This document shows positions 10,923 through 19,494 of a DNA stretch of 64,000 nt, one piece after another. Where the stretch lies: positions 69,526-133,525 of the forward strand of contig JACKOM010000008.1 in the NCBI GenBank assembly GCA_024234265.1. Direction: 5' to 3'. The notes beneath the pieces are model-generated. The model was not told the origin of the DNA and ran no database searches. It worked only from the letters and a program-made list of their open reading frames with translations. Source of the stretch: Oceanospirillaceae bacterium (GTDB taxonomy: Bacteria; Pseudomonadota; Gammaproteobacteria; Pseudomonadales; Oceanobacteraceae). The translations under genes were made by a program, and so were the position numbers. How positions within the stretch are numbered: position 1 is the first letter of the stretch; the number at the start of each line of letters is the position of its first letter.

Positions 10923-10956
10923 GCAGGACTGTACTAAACCTTTAGTACAGTCCTGC
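10923..10956. promoter_or_regulatory. 34-bp perfect palindrome before receiver gene
   Basis: Two 16-bp arms, GCAGGACTGTACTAAA and TTTAGTACAGTCCTGC, are perfect inverted copies separated by CC. It lies between the luxR stop (10898) and the GTG start at 10971. With no T run it is a poor intrinsic terminator, so an operator or an RNA hairpin governing the downstream gene is as likely. Confidence 0.6.
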
Positions 10957-10970
10957 TTGAGTGGATTCCC

Positions 10971-12152
10971 GTGACAGACGCCAAAACCCAACTCGTAGGC
11001 CTTTATAATGGCCGCAATAATTCGATTGCAACTGCCCTTGGTATGCACTATCGCGTTATCAATGCCGAGAGTGTTGAGCAGTTGATGGCGCTGAGCGTGG
11101 AAGGGGCAAAGTTGCTCGTGCTGGACCTAAGTGAAGTCAGCGGCCAGGATGGGCTGGAAATCATTGCCCAGATCAAAGCGGCTGAACTGGATGAAATCCC
11201 CATTATCGCCATTCATGGCAAAGTACTCGCCGGAAGTAAAATCAAAGCGTTTGAGCTTGGGGTAGACGACTTTATCAGCTGTGATGCTGAACCCAGTGAA
11301 ATAGCTGTGCGTTGTGAAAAACTCATTTTCAGTAAAATCGCCAACGATCAGCTGCGCGAACAAATTAAATACGCCAATGAGATGGCATTTATTGCCATGT
11401 CAGATACCTCCGATCTCGGCGTGAATATTCAGTTTATGTTAGATGCCAACACCTGTAACAACCTGGATGAATTGGGTATGCGTTTCCTGCAGGCCATCAA
11501 CAGTTATGGCCTGCGTGCCAGTATCCAGTTGCGCGGTGAGTTTGAAACCAAAAACATGGAAGGCAACGGTATGGTCAAGGAGATGGAGGCTGCCTTGCTG
11601 TGGGAACTTAAGGATGGCGGGCGTTATGTAGATTTCAAACAACGTTCCGTTATGAATTATGAACAGGTTTCCGTGCTGGTTAAAAATATGCCACTGGACG
11701 ATCCGAAAAAATACGGCGCAATTAAAGATAACGTCTTTTCCCTTCTGCAGGGGGCCGATGCGCGGATTAAAGCGTTGGATAATGTGAAGCGAATCCGTGA
11801 AGAGCAAAAATTAATATCGGCTTTAACCGTGCGCATGCAAAGCGTAATTGCGGATGTGGATGAGGGATATCAGGTGGTGATGAAGGATATCGCTGATGTG
11901 GTCGAGGAAATGGCCGATAAAATACAGGGCGTGATTGAATATCTGGGGCTGCATGAAGATCAGGAGCGTGCCTTAGAGAAAATCATGGAATACGGTATCA
12001 GCCAGACCAATGGTATTTTCAGCAAAGGCATTCAGCTCGACAGCCAGTTTAAAAATCTGGTGGCCGAGCTGGGCATGTTATTCAGTGCAGAGGGTGGGCG
12101 TATCACCCCTGCCCAGCGGGCTAAACTTATGGCTCTGTTGCAGGGGAATTAA
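10971..12152 (+). CDS. protein with degenerate receiver domain
   Basis: 393 residues. The first 120 resemble a response-regulator receiver: the phosphoacceptor Asp is in LLVLDLSE, followed by QDGLEII and a GVDDFIS segment. The N-terminal acidic pair is absent (the first strand is LVGLYNGRNN) and the usual Lys of the KP motif is missing (ISCDAEP), so phosphorylation is doubtful. The remaining 270 residues are mainly helical, with two long charged stretches suggesting coiled coils (around 130 and 270-330), and match nothing I recognise. The start is GTG 10971 with only a weak ribosome site, 14 bp after a perfect palindrome. It ends just before the convergent LysR gene. Function unknown; a signalling adaptor is likely. 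Confidence 0.7.
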   Translation: MTDAKTQLVGLYNGRNNSIATALGMHYRVINAESVEQLMALSVEGAKLLVLDLSEVSGQDGLEIIAQIKAAELDEIPIIAIHGKVLAGSKIKAFELGVDDFISCDAEPSEIAVRCEKLIFSKIANDQLREQIKYANEMAFIAMSDTSDLGVNIQFMLDANTCNNLDELGMRFLQAINSYGLRASIQLRGEFETKNMEGNGMVKEMEAALLWELKDGGRYVDFKQRSVMNYEQVSVLVKNMPLDDPKKYGAIKDNVFSLLQGADARIKALDNVKRIREEQKLISALTVRMQSVIADVDEGYQVVMKDIADVVEEMADKIQGVIEYLGLHEDQERALEKIMEYGISQTNGIFSKGIQLDSQFKNLVAELGMLFSAEGGRITPAQRAKLMALLQGN

Positions 12153-12158
12153 GGGCTG

Positions 12159-13082
12159 TTATTTACTGCAGCCAACCCCTTCGAGATTAACCACCCAGGG
12201 CGGATTTGCGCGCAGGCGCTCCACCACAAAATCCACAAATGAGCGTACTTTTACCGACAGGTGGCGATTGCTCGGATACAGGGCGTGGATCGGAAAAGCA
12301 TTAAACGGCCATTCACATAACAGGGGTTTTAATTCGCCGCTGCGAATTTCATCTGCGCAAACAATAGCGGGTATGGAAGCAATACCAAAACCCTTGAGCA
12401 CAAATTTTCTGAGACTGTCAAAATCGTTCACATGGATACGCGGGCGCATATTCACTGACACATTTTCCGGCCCGGAAAACTCCCACTCCGCCTGTGCACC
12501 GTAAGACAGTACATGGTGCTGTTTTAAATCGTTGGGATGGCTGGGGGTACCGTGTTTTGCAAGGTATTCGGGGCTGGCGCACAAAATACCACTGACTTCA
12601 CCCAGGGCGCGGGCAATCAGGCTGGAATCCGCCAGGGCGCCAACGCGGAAGGCCACGTCGATGCCGTCCTGAATTAAATCCAGGGGTTGATCAGTCAGTA
12701 CCATATCCAGCTGAATTTGCGGATGTTCAAGCAGAAATTCCGCGACAACATCACTTAATACACGGGAGCCAAACAAAACGGGGGCGGTAATGCGCAGCAA
12801 ACCCGTGGGGCTGGATTGCATCTGAGTCACGGCCACGTTGGCTTCACGTACATCGGCAATGATTCGCGCGCACTGGTTGTAATAAGCAGAGCCGGTATCG
12901 GTCAGACTCAGGGTGCGGGTGGTGCGCTGCAAGAGGCGTACACCCAAGTGTTCTTCAAGTTGGGTTATTTTGCGGCTGACGGTGGATTTGGGCAGGTTCA
13001 GTGCCCGGGCTGCCCCGGTAAAACTACCTGCATCCACGACTTTGACAAAAATCGCAATTTCATTGAGGTCGAACTGATCCAT
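12159..13082 (-). CDS. LysR-family transcription regulator
   Basis: A 307-residue LysR regulator. The N-terminal winged HTH (about residues 1-60) contains FVKVVDAGSFTGAAR and LNLPKSTVSRKI, followed by the linker helix RTTRTLSLTDTG and a periplasmic-binding-protein-like effector domain. It is of the AaeR/DmlR-like short-linker type. Start ATG 13082 is chosen over 13139 because GGAGG sits about 6 bp upstream. It is divergent from the FadL porin gene across 283 bp containing phased repeats, so regulation of fadL and of itself is the natural guess. The effector is unknown. Confidence 0.88.
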   Translation of the reverse strand: MDQFDLNEIAIFVKVVDAGSFTGAARALNLPKSTVSRKITQLEEHLGVRLLQRTTRTLSLTDTGSAYYNQCARIIADVREANVAVTQMQSSPTGLLRITAPVLFGSRVLSDVVAEFLLEHPQIQLDMVLTDQPLDLIQDGIDVAFRVGALADSSLIARALGEVSGILCASPEYLAKHGTPSHPNDLKQHHVLSYGAQAEWEFSGPENVSVNMRPRIHVNDFDSLRKFVLKGFGIASIPAIVCADEIRSGELKPLLCEWPFNAFPIHALYPSNRHLSVKVRSFVDFVVERLRANPPWVVNLEGVGCSK

Positions 13083-13165
13083 GCGTGCCTCCCCGGGTAA
13101 ACTGTTCGAATTATGGAACAATAGCAGGACTTTGCCCAATCATCATATTGGTACGCTAGTCTAAT

Positions 13166-13214
13166 AAAAAAGTCTGAAGTGACTCAAAAAGTCTAAAATG
13201 TCACAAAATGTCAC
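13166..13214. promoter_or_regulatory. phased A-tract direct repeats between lysR and fadL
   Basis: AAAAAAGTCT (13166-13175) recurs as AAAAAGTCT (13186-13194). It is followed by two exact tandem copies of AAAATGTCAC (13195-13204 and 13205-13214). A-tracts start at 13166, 13186, 13195 and 13205, that is about one or two helical turns apart, which would bend DNA or array a regulator on one face. Placed between divergent genes, it is a plausible operator. Confidence 0.5.
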
Positions 13215-13365
13215 TGTTTTGTTGTATTTGGATACACAGGGCCATTTGCGCCACTGGCATACTCCGCACCCACATTCCTGCCAATAAAAATAATCTAACC
13301 GGGAAGTTACACATAACATCCGGCCTGCCGGGTGCGGCTAATTGATATTGTTAAAGGTGTTTGTC

Positions 13366-14808
13366 GTGATCAGCAAAAAAACAGTTTTAAGATCCGCCAT
13401 TATTGCTGCCTCTGTGGCTCCTGCACTGGCACTGGCCTCCGGTTACAAAATTAACGAACAAAGCGCCAGCGGTGTGGGTACTGCGTATGCTGGTCGTGCT
13501 GCCGTTGCTGAAGATGCATCTGTGGTGTTCTACAACCCAGCTGCCATGACCGAATTCAAGCGTGCTGAATTAACTGTAGGTGCTACTTATATTGATGTAA
13601 CCGGCGAGCTGAGCAATTCTTCAAAGCAGAATCCTGCGAACTATTCCGATTCTCAGGAAGCTAGCCTGTACCAATATAGTGAAGGCGGTGACTACATCCC
13701 TAACCCAACCATTCCATTTGCCTATTACGTGCGTCCGCTGAACGACAAAATGGCAGTAGGTCTGGGTGTATTTGTGCCGTTTGGCACTAACACTAACTAT
13801 AAATCTGACAGCATTGTGGGCGGTTTTGCCGATGAAACTATGCTGAAAGTGATCGATATTCAGCCTTCTTTTGCTTACAAACTGAATGATGAAATTTCTG
13901 TCGGCGGCGGTATCGATATCGTTTACGCCCAGGCCCTGTTATCCAAACAATTGGATTTAATTCCATTCCCTGTTCAAGACGGTAGCGGTAATTTCTACCC
14001 AGGTTACGAAAATAAATACTCCGTTGAAGGTGATGACTGGGCCTATGGCTGGAACCTGGCCATGTTCTGGAAACTGAGTGACAAAACTACCTTTGGTGCT
14101 ACTTACCGCTCCCAGATCGATATCGAATTCACCGGTGATTCAGAGTTTACCAGCGCCGATGGCGTGTACATTTATGTTCCCGGTAGTGGCGTTGCTCCTG
14201 TAGGTGTGGCTGGTGATACACCTTCCTATTCTACTCATGTTGATAAACAGTCTTCTCGAGTGCCACTGAGTACTCCTCAGTCTGTGACCCTGAGTGTTGC
14301 ACATCAGTTAACTGATGCTCTGCAGCTGCAGGCCGGTGCAACCTGGACCGACTGGTCCGTATTCCAGAACCTGGACATTATTGCCACTGAAAGCGGAATC
14401 ATCGATAACTTAGGTGGACTCAATGATAGCAACGATGGCAAATACATCGGCCACATTGAAGAAAACTGGAAAGACACCATCGCTTACGCGCTGGGTGGTA
14501 CTTACACCCTGAACGATCAGTGGTTAGTACGCGCTGGTTATGCATATGATGATGCAGCGGTCACAGTTGAAAACCGCACTGCCCGTGTACCGGATAACGA
14601 TCGTCAGTGGTTGACCACTGGTTTCCGTTTCACCGCTACCCAGGATATCAGCGTTGACGTAGGTGCTGCTTACCTGCTGTTCCACCCAGCGAAACTGAAT
14701 GAACGTGATAACAACCTGGATGGTTCCCAGAAAGGTGCTCAAACAGTTCAGGGTGATTACGATGTGGATGCTTTTGCCCTGTCCATGCAGCTGAACTACA
14801 AAATGTAA
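13366..14808 (+). CDS. FadL/OmpP1-family outer-membrane fatty-acid transporter
   Basis: A 480-residue beta-barrel of the FadL family, which imports long-chain fatty acids and other hydrophobic molecules across the outer membrane. A signal peptide ends near residue 24 (ALALAS). The mature N-terminus shows the family hallmark GYKINEQSASGVGTAYAG and the NPAAMT motif. The terminal strand is FALSMQLNYKM. Start GTG 13366 is preferred, with AAAGG about 9 bp upstream; the reading could extend to 13342 without a better site. It is divergent from a LysR regulator, sits within 6 kb of the lipase/DUF1302 locus, and ends at a clear terminator. Confidence 0.9.
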   Translation: MISKKTVLRSAIIAASVAPALALASGYKINEQSASGVGTAYAGRAAVAEDASVVFYNPAAMTEFKRAELTVGATYIDVTGELSNSSKQNPANYSDSQEASLYQYSEGGDYIPNPTIPFAYYVRPLNDKMAVGLGVFVPFGTNTNYKSDSIVGGFADETMLKVIDIQPSFAYKLNDEISVGGGIDIVYAQALLSKQLDLIPFPVQDGSGNFYPGYENKYSVEGDDWAYGWNLAMFWKLSDKTTFGATYRSQIDIEFTGDSEFTSADGVYIYVPGSGVAPVGVAGDTPSYSTHVDKQSSRVPLSTPQSVTLSVAHQLTDALQLQAGATWTDWSVFQNLDIIATESGIIDNLGGLNDSNDGKYIGHIEENWKDTIAYALGGTYTLNDQWLVRAGYAYDDAAVTVENRTARVPDNDRQWLTTGFRFTATQDISVDVGAAYLLFHPAKLNERDNNLDGSQKGAQTVQGDYDVDAFALSMQLNYKM

Positions 14809-14827
14809 TTAAGCCCCATCGTTAGAC

Positions 14828-14860
14828 AAAATGCGCACCCCTGTGGTGCGCATTTTTTTT
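14828..14860 (+). terminator. terminator after fadL-like gene
   Basis: Stem AAAATGCGCACC / GGTGCGCATTTT with loop CCTGT, then four further T. A textbook intrinsic terminator 20 bp after the stop. Confidence 0.9.
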
Positions 14861-15040
14861 GCCCATCGCAAAGGTGGAGCGTCACTTTGCGCATGTGTTC
14901 ACCCATGGTGCAAAAAACCATCTGTAAAAGCTGTAATTTCCTGCCCAGGCCTTATAAATCAGGCTGTTAGCGCATATTCCCAAGGCTGGTACAGACCTTG
15001 CTGTAAGAAAAACAGATGCCCCATTTCTGAGCGGATAATC

Positions 15041-15913
15041 ATGGAGATGAATACAGCAACAGCCTTTAATGCCCAGAATCTGGTTCAGATTCAGCAGCGC
15101 CAGCAGCTGCGCCTGCGTGCCCTGAATGTTGTGAAAGCCTTGTTTGATCAGGTGCGGGTGATACAACAGCACCGCGCTGCCTCAAATGGTGCGCTGGGGG
15201 GTAACCCATTTTTTGAAAGCAAAACCCGTGTGTTAGCCCGTGAGGTTAATGCGCGTTTTAAAGAACTCGACCGCCTGATGGAAAAACTGCCGGAGTTCCA
15301 TGATGAAGCCCGTTGGGCAGATATTCACAACGCCTGGCATACCGTGCACCTGCAGTGGCGCCAGGACGATGCTATCGAAAACTTCGAGCTGCACTCCCAT
15401 CTGGTGAAACTCACCCTGGACTATATTGCCCTGCTGGGCACCCAGGCGGAGGATTTAATTGAAACCACCGCCGAGCAAAAAGCCCTTGCTTTGTATGTGC
15501 TCAAATATCTGCCGGCGTTTATTGAAACCCTAGGGCAAATTCGCGGGTTAGGCACACACGCCACTGTGGTAGAAAAGTGCAGTGATGCCTGTGCCCTGCG
15601 TTTGCGTTTTCTGGTGGAGCAAATGCACAACCAGCATATTGGGCTGCGTGAACAGGCCCAGGCCATTACCCGCGAAGCCACCGGCAAATTATCTGCCCTG
15701 ATTGAAGCGCAAATGTGTGAGCCCAAACTAAAACAACTGGATGCCATGATAGTGCAGGATGTGCTCAGTAGCGGCAGCATGAAAACCAAGCCCGATGACA
15801 TGTTTACCTTAAGCACCCACATTATTGATGCCCACTATAACGTCATGAACGAAGGGCTGCGTTTGGTGCGCCTGAGCATGGACAGCCGTATTGAGGCCTG
15901 GGTGAATCGCTAG
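15041..15913 (+). CDS. unknown helical protein, possibly NIT-like sensor domain
   Basis: 290 residues, no signal peptide, almost entirely helical. The early segment VRVIQQHRAASNGALGGN recalls the QHRG-type motif of nitrate/nitrite-sensing (NIT) domains, but this is a weak resemblance. The reading frame is open from 14831, inside the preceding terminator, so translation must begin later; ATG 15041 (or 15047) fits, with GAGCGG upstream. It is followed 81 bp later by a PilZ protein, which suggests a role in signalling or motility, but this is inference only. Confidence 0.6.
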   Translation: MEMNTATAFNAQNLVQIQQRQQLRLRALNVVKALFDQVRVIQQHRAASNGALGGNPFFESKTRVLAREVNARFKELDRLMEKLPEFHDEARWADIHNAWHTVHLQWRQDDAIENFELHSHLVKLTLDYIALLGTQAEDLIETTAEQKALALYVLKYLPAFIETLGQIRGLGTHATVVEKCSDACALRLRFLVEQMHNQHIGLREQAQAITREATGKLSALIEAQMCEPKLKQLDAMIVQDVLSSGSMKTKPDDMFTLSTHIIDAHYNVMNEGLRLVRLSMDSRIEAWVNR

Positions 15914-15994
15914 GTCGTCAATCCACAAGGGCTGCCTGCTGGGAATAAAAGGGGTTTTGTCTACACTGCATGTAGGCAAATACAGAGACAGCCA

Positions 15995-16651
15995 ATGGAC
16001 GGACGTGAAATCCCTTTCACAGAATTACGCCTGATACCAGGCCAGGCCATGCAACTCGAGTTTGATGGTTATACCTCAGACCGGGACCGTGCGGTGCTGC
16101 TCGGCTACAAAAACAACGCCACCATCATCATGACTATGCCAATCGACAGCGGCGCCATAGCACCGGTGAAAAACGGGCAAAAGATTAATGTGCGTTTTTT
16201 TGCCAGCCGTTTAAACGGTGTTTGTGCGTTTAAATCGGAAGTGCTTTATACCAGCAAAGTCCCCTACCCCCATATGCACATTGCCTATCCGCCCACGGTG
16301 ATTCTGGGGGAGGTACGCCGCGCCCTGCGCGCTGAAGTGGATGTGATCGCCAGTGCTGAATACGAGCAGGATGGCGAAGCCAAAAAATCCCCTCTGCGTA
16401 TTAAAGATTTAAGCGTTGATGGCGCGCGTATGGTGTGTAAAAACTTCAGCCTGGCCAGTGGCTCAAATATGACCTTGGCTTTTAAAGTGACAGTGACCGA
16501 TATTGAATGCCTGATAAAAATTGATGCCATTGTGCGTTCAGTGAATGAGCAGGATGGGCATTACAGTTTGGGGGTGCAATTTACTGACGTAAATCCGAAT
16601 GACCGTATTGCCCTGCAGGCCTTTGTGCTGGCTTCCATGCATAAAATCTAA
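15995..16651 (+). CDS. YcgR-like PilZ c-di-GMP receptor
   Basis: 218 residues with an N-terminal YcgR-like flagellar-brake fold (1-100) and a C-terminal PilZ domain. The PilZ c-di-GMP signature is complete: RRALR (108-112) as RxxxR, and DLSVDG (138-143) as D/NxSxxG. It is cytosolic. Family members bind c-di-GMP and slow the flagellar motor or act on exopolysaccharide machinery. No flagellar gene is nearby, so the partner cannot be named. Other c-di-GMP proteins occur in the window (32.1 and 44.7 kb). Confidence 0.85.
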   Translation: MDGREIPFTELRLIPGQAMQLEFDGYTSDRDRAVLLGYKNNATIIMTMPIDSGAIAPVKNGQKINVRFFASRLNGVCAFKSEVLYTSKVPYPHMHIAYPPTVILGEVRRALRAEVDVIASAEYEQDGEAKKSPLRIKDLSVDGARMVCKNFSLASGSNMTLAFKVTVTDIECLIKIDAIVRSVNEQDGHYSLGVQFTDVNPNDRIALQAFVLASMHKI

Positions 16652-16958
16652 GATTAGAGATTCCTTACTGCGGATATAAAAAAGCGGAGCCATGTCTCTA
16701 CAAAAAAAGACGACAATTAAATCCCGTTTTTTCTTTCTGGGAAGGGACTTCCCAGACCCTTCCTTCGCTCACACTGCTGCTTGTTTCCGGTTTTTTAGGC
16801 GCGCCATTACACCCACGCGCCATTCGGCATCCTGCCTAGCTTCGCCGGCGCTTTGTCAGCATCCATGCTGACTACGGGCTATGGCGCTTTAAAAAACCGG
16901 CGCAGCAAGTTCGCATTTAGTGTTCTGAGTTAACGCCGTGATAAACCGGCACAAGCAA

Positions 16959-17001
16959 AAAAGCTCTGAATGAAATTTTAATTCATCCAGAGCTTTTTAG
17001 T
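16959..17001. terminator. bidirectional terminator
   Basis: GCTCTGAATGAA / TTCATCCAGAGC stem (one mismatch) flanked by A and T runs on both sides. It suits the TonB-receptor transcript arriving on the minus strand and any plus-strand transcript past the PilZ gene. Confidence 0.75.
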
Positions 17002-17020
17002 TTCAAACTATGGGACAGCA

Positions 17021-17043
17021 GTGGAGCCATGCTCCACTTTTTT
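17021..17043 (+). terminator. second terminator hairpin
   Basis: Perfect 7-bp stem GTGGAGC-CAT-GCTCCAC followed by six T at 17038-17043, oriented for plus-strand transcripts and 18 bp from the end of the convergent TonB-receptor gene. Confidence 0.7.
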
Positions 17044-17060
17044 ATTGCTCTTTATTTACA

Positions 17061-19133
17061 TCAGAAGGTCGCTTTTAAACCCACGGAAAAAATAGTGGGT
17101 AATGAGGTGATATTTTCGCGCTCGGTATAATCGCCGTTGTAGTTGTAATCACTGACATTCAGGCGGTTATACACGTTGATAATTTCCCAATATAAATCCA
17201 GATCGCAGTTTTTACGCTTGAAAGTGCGGTCGGCCCGAAAATCCAGCCGGTGGTATGCGGGCAGGCGGCGGCTGTTAATTTTCGCGTAATTGGGGGTGTA
17301 TTGCAGGAATACATCATCGGCGGTGGGCGTGTAACTGTCGTCCGCCACAAAAATTGTGCCTGTATTGGTATTCTGAAATACCCGGTCGGAGGGATTATCA
17401 CTTTGCACCGGTGTGGTCAGGGCGCCGGATTGGTAACGCCAGCGCAGGCCCACGCTCCAGTTCTGGTCCCACTGGTAATTGGCCAGGGCATTAAGGGTCC
17501 AGGGTCTGTCATAGGCAAATAAAAACTCTTCACCAGTTTGGTTATTTGTGCGTTTGGTTTGTGCATAGGAAATACTGAACCAGCCATACCAGCGGTCTGC
17601 GAGATTTTTATTTATTAACCACTCAAGGCCGTAGGCATAACCTTCACCGTCATTTAAATATTTGGCTACATCCGGTGTGGTGATATCCGATTCATAATCC
17701 CCGTTGGACACAATAATTTTATGCAGGTCTTTGTAATAGGCTTCAAGTTTACTGGACCACAGTTCATCGCGTTTAAATTCAAAGCCCGCCACATAATGTT
17801 CTGCGGTGGGTTTTTCCAGATCCGGGTTGCCAATCTCTTTGAGTATGTACTGAAACTGGCGGGGAAATTGGCTGTGCTGGCCAAAGGCTGCGGTTAAGGT
17901 CCAGCGTGAATTTAATTCATAACGGTTTTCAAGGCGAAATTCCTGATCGGTTTCTTTTGTGTAATCGTTGCTGCCGAGCATAATGCCCGGGCTGATTTGC
18001 CAGGCAGGGGTGGCGAGCCAGTCATAGGCAATAAAACCCCGCTGGCCGTTAATAACCAGCACATCCGCTGTAGTGTACGGCTGGCCGAGGGATGCTGGCG
18101 GACAGGTTTCCAGCTCGTTGGCACACACGGTAAATTTACCATCGGCGCTGTAATCAATATTCCAGCGCTCCACTTCGACGCCATAACGCAGGCTGTCGGT
18201 ATTACCCACCGGGCTGCGGAAATAACTTTTGGCGCGGTATTCAGTGGAAATAACATCCAGATTTAAAATATCCCCCACGTGAAAGCCAATATCCTCCACC
18301 TTGCGGGTAATGGCGGCTTCCTGTGAGGTGCCACCTGCGTAGATATGATCGAATAATACGGATTGGTTATCGTAAAAGGTATTGGCCGCCAATCCGCCGG
18401 CTAAACCGGGTTCACGTTCCAGCTCTTTGGAATCCGGGCCAAATTCAATTCCTACTTTGTCGCGCGCCCCTGTGGCGGTAAAACGCAGGTTGGTCAGGGC
18501 ATCAAGCTGCCAGTGGTATTTAAATTGATAATCGTGGTTGGTCGGCACTTCGGTGAATGACAGTTCCTTTTCATCCACAAAATTTTCTACGTAAAACTGT
18601 AAAAGGCTTTCACGGTAAGAAAAATACAGGGCCTGATCATCACTCACCGCACCTTCTACCAGCAGGCCGGCTTTTAAAAAAGAAATATCGGCAGTGGTGC
18701 GCCAGGCTTCACGGTAAGGGTCGCGCAAACGGGTCACTAATACCGCACCGAGGGCATTGTTATATTCCGGCGACCAGGCACCGGCTTTGACCTGAAAATC
18801 CTCCACCAGATTTTCGTTGTAGGTGCTGCTGCCATCGTTATGGAACACATAACCGACGGGCACAAAATCTGTAATATAGCTGTTGTCATTAGGGGAGGAG
18901 CCACGCACCGATGGCAAGGTAAATGGCCCAAAGCCGCCTAATGTGACACCGGGTAGTGCCTCCATGGCTTTTAACGGGTCGCCACCCGCACCGGGGATTT
19001 TCAGTAGTTTTTCTGTGCTAATCACCGGGCCTTCATCGGCTGTACCTGTAACCGAAACAGCGCTCAGTTCGGCCACATCGTCCGCAATGGCCAGGGAGCT
19101 TAAAACACACAATAAAAGGGGAGATAGGCGCAT
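17061..19133 (-). CDS. TonB-dependent outer-membrane receptor
   Basis: About 690 residues: a signal peptide, a plug domain (about 40-160, with AVSVTGTAD, LPGVTLGGFG and VRGSSPNDNSYITD) and a 22-strand-type barrel ending in FSVGLKATF. It imports a scarce ligand across the outer membrane with TonB energy. The ligand is unknown. ATG 19133 is preferred because AAAGG lies 9 bp upstream; ATG 19142 touches that site. It begins only 17-26 bp after the DUF1475 gene, so it may be the last gene of the long lipid/photolyase operon, which is unusual for such receptors. Two terminators lie downstream. Confidence 0.85.
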   Translation of the reverse strand: MRLSPLLLCVLSSLAIADDVAELSAVSVTGTADEGPVISTEKLLKIPGAGGDPLKAMEALPGVTLGGFGPFTLPSVRGSSPNDNSYITDFVPVGYVFHNDGSSTYNENLVEDFQVKAGAWSPEYNNALGAVLVTRLRDPYREAWRTTADISFLKAGLLVEGAVSDDQALYFSYRESLLQFYVENFVDEKELSFTEVPTNHDYQFKYHWQLDALTNLRFTATGARDKVGIEFGPDSKELEREPGLAGGLAANTFYDNQSVLFDHIYAGGTSQEAAITRKVEDIGFHVGDILNLDVISTEYRAKSYFRSPVGNTDSLRYGVEVERWNIDYSADGKFTVCANELETCPPASLGQPYTTADVLVINGQRGFIAYDWLATPAWQISPGIMLGSNDYTKETDQEFRLENRYELNSRWTLTAAFGQHSQFPRQFQYILKEIGNPDLEKPTAEHYVAGFEFKRDELWSSKLEAYYKDLHKIIVSNGDYESDITTPDVAKYLNDGEGYAYGLEWLINKNLADRWYGWFSISYAQTKRTNNQTGEEFLFAYDRPWTLNALANYQWDQNWSVGLRWRYQSGALTTPVQSDNPSDRVFQNTNTGTIFVADDSYTPTADDVFLQYTPNYAKINSRRLPAYHRLDFRADRTFKRKNCDLDLYWEIINVYNRLNVSDYNYNGDYTERENITSLPTIFSVGLKATF

Positions 19134-19159
19134 TGTTTTCATCCTTTAAACAATTTAAA

Positions 19160-19477
19160 TCAGCGCAGTTCGTTGCGCGCGCGGGCGGAAAATAACAGCC
19201 ACTGTATCAGGTAGATAATGGCGACAATATTACCGAGCAATAAAATCAGGGCTATCCACAGGCAGGCAAAATACAGGTGTTTTTCCTGCCAGATAACAAA
19301 CAGGCCAAATAAAATAAAACCCGTATATAAATCCACTAATGCCATCTGCCCCCAGGCGGTGGCGGCCATGGCGCTGGTTTCAGCATTAAAGTCGCCACGC
19401 AGAATGGCAAGGGTGAGAAAGCCAAACATCACGGCCAATAAAATGGATAACAGGCTATAGAGGGCGATGCGTTTCAT
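19160..19477 (-). CDS. DUF1475-like small membrane protein
   Basis: 106 residues with three predicted membrane segments (about 4-24, 40-60, 67-90) and a basic tail. It resembles the DUF1475 family, of unknown function. Start ATG 19477 (AGGA upstream) is chosen over 19522. It overlaps nothing and follows the periplasmic protein gene by about 17 bp. Position in the cluster suggests an inner-membrane accessory protein of lipid modification. Confidence 0.7.
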   Translation of the reverse strand: MKRIALYSLLSILLAVMFGFLTLAILRGDFNAETSAMAATAWGQMALVDLYTGFILFGLFVIWQEKHLYFACLWIALILLLGNIVAIIYLIQWLLFSARARNELR

Positions 19478-19494
19478 GGTAAATCCTGTTGTTA

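Larger units (their letters stand above)
16652..17060. repeat. gene-free region of nested inverted repeats
   Basis: Roughly 400 bases with no plausible gene. It contains TCTGGGAAG-gga-CTTCCCAGA (16736-16756), a long-range pair CCGGTTTTTTAGGCGC near 16788-16803 with GCGCTTTAAAAAACCGG near 16884-16900 that encloses about 80 bases of further GC-rich dyads, and two terminators described separately. The pattern resembles an extragenic palindromic or MITE-like element. Its copy number elsewhere cannot be seen here. Confidence 0.5.

Noticed and set aside
17061..19133. Assigning the TonB receptor to vitamin B12
   Set aside because: Tempting because of the nearby MerR protein with a cobalamin-like domain, but no cobalamin riboswitch or BtuB-specific feature is visible, so the ligand is left open.
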